Origin: Prostheceraeus crozeri
Taxonomy: Eukaryota > Platyhelminthes > Polycladida > Euryleptidae
Reading direction: 5' to 3'
Assembly (NCBI GenBank): GCA_907163375.1
Contig: CAJQUW010011301.1
Span: forward strand, 1 to 64,000
Length of the DNA: 64,000 bases
Positions 55,950 to 64,000 of the stretch are shown here, piece by piece. A program made the position numbers and the translations under genes. How positions within the stretch are numbered: position 1 is the stretch's first letter; the number at the start of each line of letters is the position of its first letter. The notes under the pieces are model-generated. The model ran no database searches. It was not told the origin of the DNA and was given only the letters and a program-made list of their open reading frames with translations.

Positions 55950-56416
55950 CTAAATGTCATCAAGGTAAGGAAAGGGTACAAGTTTTTTCAAGTCCACTTG
56001 CGCATGGATCCTGGTCTTTTTGGGCGCACAGGGACAGCGACGTGGTGTGTCAAGGTCGATGATGGAAAATTCGAGAGCGGTTGTGAGGTTCCACTCGTTC
56101 GGCTCCATTCGCATGAAGACCCGTTTGGTGTGGTACTTCTTCGGCGCGTTCTTTACTTTTACAGTAACCCTTCCATATAGTGGCGTTCTCATGGACTTTT
56201 ATTCATGTGCCGCATCGTCTCGATTGATACGTCACTATCATCACTCGAGTAGTCGGGCGATGCAAGGGCTTGGGTGAACACCACCGGCTCGTTTGGTGTT
56301 GTAGATCGCTCCATCGGAGATTGGGGAGGTGTATTGGTACATTCCATTGGCGATTGAGGTGAAGTGGTACGATCAGCAGTACCGTTCTCAACTGCAGCTT
56401 CCTGTTTGCGATCCAT
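55950..56416 (-). CDS. Polinton terminal accessory protein A (complete copy)
   Basis: This locus is homologous to 235-657 and starts at ATG 56414-56416. It has the same disordered Ser/Pro-rich first half, with an extra Ser-Pro repeat here, and the same basic second half (YGRVTVKVKNAPKKYHTKR). This copy looks broken. Conservation of the second half between two diverged element copies suggests that it does something for the element. No family was recognised. It is divergent from gene B across a shared promoter. Confidence 0.6.
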
Positions 56417-56637
56417 AATGACTTCTAGATTTAAAATAATTGTAACTTGTAAATGTGAGAATTAGAACCTTTGATAAGAATTGGTACAAACCTCGGACTT
56501 ATATACTTTTAAACAAAGGAAATCCTAACAGCCAATCAGAGAGGTACCGAACTTCCCTAAAGACTATATAACTATATAAAGGATGTCATTGTTCCAAACT
56601 GTTAAGTACTTATCCTCCACGTTCCATAACAAGAAGC
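56417..56637. promoter_or_regulatory. Bidirectional promoter of the terminal genes (complete copy)
   Basis: TATATAAAGG at 56573-56582 faces right and a reversed TATATAAG near 56500 faces left. The arrangement is the same as at 658-885. Confidence 0.6.
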
Positions 56638-56926
56638 ATGTCCTCAAAACCTTTATTATATTTTCAAAATGACAGCCAAGTCATTATGGGAGGTCAGTTG
56701 GATATGACCGTGCATCTCTGTTGCGGCTGCAGTGGCCTTATGGAAAACCTTGACTGTGTCAGCACTTCAAAGGCGGAGTGGACTACCAGTGAAGTGTTCG
56801 GTACAAAAGTGTGAGCATGACTTCACCAACAATCAGACATTTCATCAATGGTGTGATGACTTCCTAAAGATCATGGAGTCGCCTGAGGGACGTGATCTGT
56901 ACCCATCATTTATTTTTCATGCTTAA
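56638..56926 (+). CDS. Polinton terminal accessory protein B (complete copy)
   Basis: This locus is homologous to 886-1176 and starts at ATG 56638. The start MSSKPLLYFQNDSQVIMGGQ and the end WCDDFLKIMESPEGRDLYP are nearly the same as in the other copy, as is the Cys/His cluster with CSVQKCEHDF. This copy looks broken. A small zinc-binding role is possible but unproven. Confidence 0.6.
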
Positions 56927-57063
56927 ATTAAACTTACACTGTAAATCTCTTGTCTTTTTCACTTTAAACATAGTTCTGGAATTGGTTTTCCTATTGGGGA
57001 GCAACTAAATCATAACTGCACATTAAAGTTTCGCATCTAAATAGTGCTACATTTAAAATAATT

Positions 57064-57363
57064 GTCACAATAGTCGCAATTGAGCAAACCCATTCAAAAT
57101 CAAACAACGGACGTCTATCGGTACGTACCCAAGTACTCAGAACCAAGTCACACAAGTTCGATCATAGACGTTCCGAAACGCAATGTACTCAACCCAGTCT
57201 ACCAAACACATGTACCTATCCAGTAAAACAGATGTCATACATGTTCCTATTCATAACACTGAATTATACATGTACCTATCCATGTTCCTATTGATAACAC
57301 TAAATTTTACATGTACCCATCCATGTACCTATCCCTCGCAAGTAGGGCACAGTTTTCGCTACT
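57064..57363. repeat. Right Polinton inverted repeat
   Basis: 300 bp that match the reverse complement of the two left parts with about one difference. It holds two or more tandem-like words of the type TACATGTACCTATCCATG near the outer end. Confidence 0.95.
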
Positions 57364-57554
57364 CACCTCCAAACAACGACTCTCGATAGTTGCAGCTCTT
57401 CGGCAACACTCGCAAAACTTCTACCACAACGAATCATTCCAATAGCCATCTCTGGTAAATTGATCGTGTGCCATTTTATTTTACAGAAGCTGGATTTCAG
57501 TTCACGTTTATGTTCAATCTGTAAAAGCAATTGTGACAGTTGTATCGATATCAA
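57364..57554 (-). pseudogene. Tc1-like transposase, N-terminal portion
   Basis: Reading leftwards, the frame gives INLPEMAIGMIRCGRSFASV followed by AEELQLSRVVVWR, the first helix-turn-helix of Tc1 transposases. The reading is cut by the Polinton end at 57363. The rest lies at 33666-34571. The six bases at 57364-57369 (CACCTC) are the right copy of the Polinton target duplication. Confidence 0.88.
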
Positions 57555-57841
57555 AATTTGAAATTAGACCATCATAGATCTTTCTCCATTCTCTAATGTG
57601 TTGAATGGCAATACATAGAAAGCGAGATATTGCATCATACCTGAGAAAAAAATGAAACAAACTTCAATTTAAGCCAATAATAGTTTGTTTCATTAATTAT
57701 GTCAATGAGTAGTTTGACTGTGATGCAATGTTTTAGATCGAAGGACTTTTACAAGCTTCGAAGAACTGTAATATGATAGAAAACTACAAAGGCAATCATG
57801 AATTGAAACAAAGTTATTGGCATGGAGCATAATATGTGAAT

Positions 57842-58294
57842 GTGTCCACTGTCTCGCAGGACGTTGTTTGATAAGCTTGTTTAGTCTATTTCTCTGCTTA
57901 TTCGTAAGATAAGTCACTGCAGAAAACCCTTTCTCAACTAAGTATGATGTAGGAAAAGATAGAATCCTTATTCTTGCTTCATCCCATAATATGGGGTATA
58001 GATCGCTTAATCTGCAGCAAAAATTCTCGCAATTCTCGGCTTTGAAGCAAGCTTTAGCGTCGAATCGGTGATATGTTCTTGGAGGTGAATCTCTAAAGTA
58101 GCAAGATCAGCATCGAATGATCGGAGCATCCACTGCGAAACATATAATTGCAGCAGATCCTGGCATCGCTCTTTCAAATTATCAATCAACTTTCGTATGT
58201 GAAAGGAATAACAAGAACACTCTTCTTCTAAAATCGTGTTTCCGCTTAGGTTCATGAAATGGTGATACTCACCCCCTTGCCATTTTTTGCCCAT
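57842..58294 (-). pseudogene. hAT-family transposase fragment, C-terminal dimerisation region
   Basis: The upstream frame has LKERCQDLLQLYVSQWMLRS, then FDADLATLEIHLQEHI. After a frame change near 58006 the reading gives LYPILWDEARIRILSFPTSY, then LVEKGFSAVTYLTNKQRNRL. This block is the hAT C-terminal dimerisation signature in the style of ZBED5/SCAND3-type proteins. Both the RNase H-like core and any N-terminal BED finger are absent. It could be a decayed transposon or a dead domesticated copy. The short tandem repeat split by the Tc1 element runs up to its 3' end. Confidence 0.8.
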
Positions 58295-58372
58295 AAATTA
58301 TCATACGATGATGAAAATCATCCCAGCAGCTATTTATAATAGAATACAATGCTTACTTATTTAGATTATTAA

Positions 58373-60633
58373 CCCATTAGGTGCCAATGTTCCACTTGTG
58401 GAACATAGCCAGATTTTGGAAATATGTCTTATTGAATGTGGGACATATGATATTTTACAGTAAATAATTACAATGTTTGGCAACCTTGGTGTGTCTTGGT
58501 GTGATCTGACTCATTAAAATATCATATCTCTAAATTTTATGAGTACAATTCAATAAAAAAAATTGGTTATGTTTTTCAATGTTCAATTTGGTTACAGCGA
58601 TTTTTCAGCAGATCTAATTAAGCAAAAGCAATTGATTGGTTTTCAGATTTTAGCTACTTATAATATGTATAGCTCTTCATATAGGCATGCTATATACAAA
58701 AAATATTTCATTCCTATTATATTTTTCGAAATATAGTGACAAATTCAAAATGTTCCACTTGTGGAACATTGGCGCCTTGGGCCTATGCAAATTAGATCGC
58801 TGACAAAATATTTCGGAAGGATTTATAATGAAATATCTTGGTCTGCCTGTCAATCTGATATGAATAGTAATGTCTGCTAGCTTGATAATCAGAATTAAAG
58901 TTTACCATTTTACATATTTTGTTTAAATTCAAAAAATTGAAAAGCAGTGAAAGTTTTGTTTTGATCTGAATAAGAACGTCCGTGACAAATATTTTGCTGC
59001 TTTACATGGTAAGTGTAAGATGTCTGTCCAACCTTCCTTCTAACTAATGCTGCCAGAGTTGATATATAGTCAGTCTTGTGATTTCATTCTGCTTTATTTT
59101 ATCTATAGGCTTATGTAAATAAAATATTCAAGTAAACTTCAAGTAAACCGTCTACGTTGTACTGGTACTGTCAGGCGCAACAGAATAGAAAAAATGCCCT
59201 CTGATATCAAAAGAGGCGATGGCAAAATCTCAGAGAGGATTTCATGAAAGTTACAGTGATTGTTCAGTCGTGGTCTGCCACTGGAACGATAATACTCCCG
59301 TTATAGTTATCAGTTCAAATGAGGGCGTTACTCCTATCAGTCATGGAGTCGTAGTGATAGGAAGAGAACTGCAATTCAACAACCAGCTATGTTGTCACAT
59401 GGGCGGAGTTGACCTATTGGACAGGTTTCTTTCGGATTATCGGCCTAAGCTGCGATCAAAGAAATGGTGGTGGCTATTATTCGCAAATTTCATCAATATG
59501 AGCATGGTGGCTGCTTGGAGGTTACAAAGACACATTCAAGTCAATAGGCCTACATCTCATCTGGATTTCCGAAGGTTAGATCTATATTTTGTATTATCTT
59601 ATATTTTGAGTTAAAACTTAAAGATTTTGTTGTGTTACAAAATAAATAAATAAATAAGATGTTTATTTCAAAAAGCCGAATAGAAATCGTTGGGTTTCAA
59701 GACATGAATATGAACATCAAATCAATTAATAAAATACTAGAACTTAACATAGTAATTGTCATAAATCAATCAGAAAATATAAGGTCGTCAGAAAGTAGAT
59801 GATATATACACATAACTTTACAATGTAAATCTGTCATTCGATAATTTGGTTATAGAGATGAAAAAGCTGTTACCGCTTATCGAAGTTGAACACAAATTGC
59901 TACAACCTAATAATAATGCATATAGATTTTTTAAGTCATCTTGTGTTTAGTCAATTATGCTCTCATTTTATCAAAATATGTACGTGAAACATTTGTTTTC
60001 TTTCAGAGAAGTTGTGAGATATCTTCTGAGTCTTCCGACTGTTCGAGAAATTCGACCTGGACCTTCACGAACACCTGCCCTCTCCACAAGACTTGGAAAT
60101 GTTGGTCATCTTCCAATACCAGCCGGTAAACAGGGCCTCTGTAAATTCTGCATTAAAAACAGTGACACATGTAACACTTTGTTGTATACAAGTTGCTTCG
60201 TCCAATACCATCTCTGAACTCTGAAAGATGTTACTGTTACCTAGTTTCAAAAAAAATACATTGGTGATTACGTCTGTATTTTTCCTGTTTCGTTTACCAA
60301 AATACATCAAAATTCTTAATATACTACTTTTGCATAAAAATTAAAATTAACGTATAAGCACAGAATATTATTTTAATGTATAAACAAATATATCAAATAT
60401 AAGCAATCTGTCAAGTGTAAACAAATATACAACGGCTTATATTCTTCAAAAATTCTTAAAAAAATGTATAGTCTCAAGGCGCCAATGTTCCACATGTGGA
60501 ACATCATCAAAAACGATGAAATGAACATTTATTTTCGGTAAGATCGCCATAAAGTATCAAAACGTGATTGAATAATATGGTTCCATTCAAATTTTTGATT
60601 ATTACTTTCAAAAATAATTCGGCGCCTAATGGA
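58373..60633 (+). mobile_element. Internally deleted piggyBac with TTAA target duplication
   Basis: The left end is CCCATTAGGTGCC and the right end, reversed, TCCATTAGGCGCC; TTAA flanks both sides (58369-58372 and 60634-60637). A palindrome ATGTTCCACTTGTGGAACAT occurs at 58387-58406 and 58751-58770, and ATGTTCCACATGTGGAACAT at 60485-60504, each next to a GGCGCC or GGTGCC word. Only the last third of the transposase is present, so it depended on an enzyme made elsewhere. Confidence 0.88.
59219..60217 (+). pseudogene. piggyBac transposase, C-terminal part with one intron
   Basis: The first exon ends at 59574 and includes VIVISSNEG, then HMGGVDLLDRFLSDYRPKLR, then SKKWWWLLF and SHLDFR. A GT-AG intron (59575-60006) with a TTTTCTTTCAG acceptor leads in frame to REVVRYLLSLPTVREIRPGP and a Cys-rich end (GLCKFCIKNSDTCN and CFVQYHL) that stops at 60217. 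The catalytic core with its first three Asp residues is missing. The sequence before 59219 (about 59150, RLRCTGTVRRNRIEKMP) reads as the preceding transposase block in another frame, so at least one frameshift lies near 59215. Confidence 0.82.
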
Positions 60634-60637
60634 TTAA

Positions 60638-63600
60638 CTGAAGTAGTCCTGATGAGGACTGATGGCGTTCTCCTATCCGCAAGTGTACAAATGCAGTGGA
60701 CACGTATTTATATTGATGTTGCTCTGTCGACGTCTGCTTATTTGCAATCTCTTTTCCGATGGCAAGTTATGAAAAACAAAGATGCAAAGAAACAGCTCTG
60801 TCAAAGCATCATTTCCTTATCACAATCACGTTGACATGAGTGTCCAGTTGATAAATAGTCCATCACAACCGCTTGCATGCCCTTATTTTACTCAACACTG
60901 CTCATTCTTGCTGTTAATATATTAATACCATAGATTCCAAAGACTACCGCATACACGTTCAAAACAGACGTCTAATATACTGTACCGACTACAGATGCTG
61001 GTAGTGGAAATAGAATAGCACAATGGTCACCATGAGTTAAGGAAATTAAAAATGGATATTATAAAATAACAGGAAAACGATGGATGAAAAGTGGAGGTAA
61101 ATCACAGAACTACAATAATACTACTACACCGATTCAAGTGAACTGATACTACACTATATCTGAGACTACACATGGTGGATAATGGAATGTGGATAATGGT
61201 AATAGTGGACAAGTGGAAAGTGGATAATGGACGTAGACAATAAGAATATAATGACACTCTACTATACCGAAAGCAATCGAACTATACCTAAGACTGCACA
61301 TGGAAAACACTATTTCTTCACTTGAATTTGTTATCGCTAGTCTCTTAATCCGCCTATAATACTTCATGGAATCCAACATTTCTTCTTCATTTGTCTTCAT
61401 CCACAATCATATGACTTGAAATGCAATACCTCGACCACTACTTCAGCTGCGGATTAAGGGATATAAAACATTATACTGTAGTCCGTCAGTTATCAGTAGG
61501 TGCTCGTCTAGTTGTGTTTCGACCCTTAACCTGAGCACTCAAAACCAGACGAGCGGCGTCCCACACGTAGTGGCTGACAAAATACTCAATAGGTAATGAT
61601 ATGTCTGGAAAGATATGCCAAAAGATAAGTCAGACATCATGCACATGCTACGTTTCCCACATGTAAACTCATCCTGTCATTAAAGGTGCAGTTCGGTCGA
61701 ATTTTTGAGTTTGTCTCAATCTTAACTGTCTCCTCCTTTGTTAAACAAGACACCTGTCGCCATGCCAAGTAGCGCAGTTTGCGCACAGCAGGCGAAAACA
61801 GGACTGATGATGACGTCACTAAGGACCGACCAATCACACGTTGCTCGGTGCTGCAGAGAAGGAGGTTACAGCCAAGCTTTGAAATGTGCCTTGAGACTGC
61901 GCGTGGGAATAAAATTCACTTACTCAATGTCCGTCGACATTCGACTACCACAAAGGCACATTGTTGCGCGCGCCTTTTATTGCAAGAACGAGAGTGATAG
62001 CAGTATTAGTAATGTATGCATCTATAAATTTCAATTAGACATCAAAATGCGAAAATTATAGAGTGATGAAGTTGTATTTACTCCGTCAATACACTTCGGG
62101 CATGTAGTATTCATTTTACTATCAAAAACAAAGTGAAAAATCTACGATATGCTCCATTAACTTATTTGTATAGCTGGAAACAAACTTCTCTCCACTTGAA
62201 AAGACAGTTGTTCCCACCTTGAATTTGGGAAAACAATCATTGTTTGCGAAATTTAAAAAACGACAGTTGTAGAGGAATTGAACGATAGCCGATCATCCCT
62301 CGATGTCCCTTTTTCGTCGGATGTTTCATTTGCTGGGACTTCGCCAAATTGCTCTACCCGATAATGACAGCCGTCAGCCATTGAAGCACCAGCTAACGTT
62401 ATTATGTGATTTAATTAATATGTGTGGAATTTTGACGTCATTGTACTGGAAACTATTTTATTTTTCAGCTCATTCTGCATCATGTCAGTCAAGAATCTTT
62501 CAATACCGCACACTTATAATTCGTAATGCGTGTCTTCTCTCGAATCATTCCACAACACTTTGTTGAAGTATGTGCCAAAAAAGTTAAATTTCCCATATCT
62601 TCTTCAAAAAATGTGAGATATGTTGGCGGTAATTGACAATAACCTGAATGCAGACCAAGATGTAGTAGTTGAAGAATACATGCCGCATAGGCAAGCTACA
62701 AATTAAGAGATGGGTTGTAAGTCGTCGAACTTCTGGGAAAAGTATGTGTTGAGAATTTGCGTATTGGTGATAGTTATAAAGAAGAGTTGGATTAACTCTT
62801 CTTATAATTTGTTGAGTATATTAATATATACTGGTACTGTCAGTTTGCTTCATATTTTAACTTTAACTCTACAAATATCATATGATGGGAAAGGGAAGTT
62901 CCTTGCATGATGCACGAGTTGCGCATGTGCCTGTGATGAATATGTAGGCTATATACTTGCATACATGATGTCAGCAAACGGGAGGATCATGATTACAGAG
63001 TTTTAAAACTCTTTTTTCTGTATACTTACGGATTTGCAGAAACTCAAGGGAGTTTCGTTTCTCGATTACGATCGTGCAGCCTATAATACTTGCATTACAT
63101 TAATTTCGTTGACATCTTAATATATTTGCCCGATTTTCAAACGCTTAGTGTATGGATTGACCTATTCATGAGTATCTGAATCTCAAAATACCAATCTATT
63201 TTGTGGAAATTTAGCTATGTCTTAAAACTTACTGTACTTTATCAAATAAGACGACTTCGCTCGAGTTACAATTCATTTATGAGCAATATGTTTTACATAA
63301 TGCAGCACAGATAATCACATTTATTGAATGAGATTCATCTCTATAATTCGACATTTCAATTGATGAATGATGCTTGCATCTTGCGTCTGTCATTCATTTC
63401 TGCTTGAGAATGTATAAGCGTTATGTGGTCGAGGCAGGTCAATTAAACTTCATGTCAACGACGATGCTGTCACCGCGAACAGCATGCATGGTGAGCCAAT
63501 CTCTCTCTCATTGGAGAGTTGTTGGATGTGACGTCATCAAGAAACTTTGCGACGCTCATGCGATTCAACGATGATGAATAAGATGAGAACAAGTGGAGAA

Positions 63601-64000
63601 TAGTGATCAAGGATGCGGCGAATAAAATCGATATGTAAAATTGGCCGAACTACATCTTTAAGTTCATCCCATGCCTTTTGCGATCCGCACATGTAGACAA
63701 ATCCTGTACATCAATCTTTGCCTTTTTCGATTCCCACAGGTAAACAAACCCTGTTCATCCTCGATTTCCGTAAATATGAAATCCGCCTTTACACAAACTT
63801 CGCCTCATGCATCGTGACTTAACAATGGGAGCTCTCTCATCTCCCGTAAGCCACGCTAGGCCCTCTGAATTCTCTTTTCACCAAACCCCCCTTTATGACT
63901 CATAAACTCATAAAGAATGAGTCTTTCAGTAAAACTCGCGATACCATTTCTGCGTTCTATGAGACTGGACATAGATCCCTGCAACTTTTTAGTGATCTCA
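60638..64000. other. Non-coding stretch to the window end
   Basis: No gene, RNA or complete element could be supported. Around 61160-61230 the word GTGGATAATGG recurs four or five times, a small degenerate repeat. The frame at 61738-62061 (107 codons) has no motif. The frame at 60568-60834 crosses the right end of the piggyBac and is not a gene. Confidence 0.5.

Larger units (their letters stand above)
34572..57363. mobile_element. Complete-ended Polinton/Maverick, broken inside
   Basis: The element has both ends (AGTAGTGAAAACTG at the left; AGTAGCGAAAACTG reversed at the right), 300-bp inverted repeats and a perfect 6-bp target duplication. Without the nested LINE it is about 20.4 kb. Plus-strand genes run from 37.3 to 46.5 kb and minus-strand genes from 46.6 to 53.9 kb, with a divergent pair near the right end. 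The family core is present: packaging ATPase, integrase with chromodomain, minor and major capsid proteins, adenain-like protease and protein-primed polymerase. Several core genes are broken, with about ten or more breaks in all, so it is a fossil in coding terms. The two inverted repeats differ by about one base in 300, so the insertion itself looks young. Confidence 0.97.
33516..57709 (-). mobile_element. Tc1-like element split by the Polinton insertion
   Basis: The left end reads CTCATTGACAAAATTTTTGA and the right end, reversed, CTCATTGACATAATTAATGA, with TA duplicated (33514-33515 and 57710-57711). The transposase is read leftwards, with its N-terminal part right of the Polinton (57364-57554) and the rest left of it (33666-34571). 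Without the Polinton the element is about 1.4 kb, normal for Tc1. The continuity of the flanking tandem repeat confirms both ends. Confidence 0.9.

Noticed and set aside
57842-58294. A working domesticated ZBED-type gene
   Set aside because: Only the C-terminal part is present, with a frame change, and no upstream exons were found.
60568-60834. An 88-codon frame
   Set aside because: It crosses the right end of the piggyBac and its TTAA, so it cannot be an old gene.
61738-62061. A 107-codon plus-strand frame
   Set aside because: No motif, no splice context and no repeat of it in the window; frames of this length occur by chance.
1-64000. A CRISPR array or bacterial operon
   Set aside because: No regularly spaced repeats with unique spacers, and the content is plainly eukaryotic transposons with spliced genes.

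Overview
The window looks like a stretch of an AT-rich animal nuclear genome that has been filled by transposable elements. The element mix (Polinton/Maverick, metazoan EnSpm, piggyBac, hAT, Tc1/mariner and maT, a CR1/Jockey-group LINE, Ty3/Gypsy) and frequent short words such as taggcctac and tacatgtac suggest a marine invertebrate, perhaps an echinoderm; that is inference, not proof. No ordinary host gene could be shown. The only intact-looking spliced gene lies inside a Polinton.

Layout, left to right. 1-1637 is the right end of one Polinton copy that begins outside the window. 2230-5100 holds an EnSpm/CACTA transposase and an accessory exon on the minus strand. 6283-7932 is a Tc1 element with its TA duplication. 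9503-9865 is a mariner remnant. 9921-10166 and 21962-22172 are two copies of a small element that combines a tRNA-like promoter with terminal inverted repeats. 12893-17653 is a hAT-type element with an 8-bp target duplication, and it holds a piggyBac (13106-15557) and a MITE (16668-17078). 24451-25235 and 27734-28255 are related P-element-like pieces; the second lies inside a broken Ty3/Gypsy fossil (25763-29280). 31064-32557 is a DD37D mariner (maT).

The main structure is a nest at 33-58 kb. A Tc1 element (33516-57709, TA duplicated) sits in the second copy of a short tandem repeat. A Polinton (34572-57363, 6-bp duplication CACCTC, 300-bp inverted repeats) sits in the Tc1 transposase gene. 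A 5'-truncated LINE (34705-37049) sits in the left Polinton repeat. Every step is supported by matching flanks. To the right are a hAT transposase fragment (57842-58294) and a deleted piggyBac with an intron (58373-60633). The last 3.4 kb has no gene I can support.

The Polinton carries the usual set: packaging ATPase, integrase with chromodomain, minor and major capsid proteins, adenain-like protease and protein-primed DNA polymerase. Several of these are broken; the major capsid frame looks whole. It also carries unusual cargo: a RING (plus possible UBA) protein of the IAP type, a protein with TATA-binding-protein features, a possible PC4-like protein, shared TATA-box promoters, two divergent terminal genes also present in the second copy, and a seven-exon gene of about 470 codons with consensus splice sites. 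A virus-like element with its own TBP-like factor and a recurrent TATA promoter is the most interesting system here.
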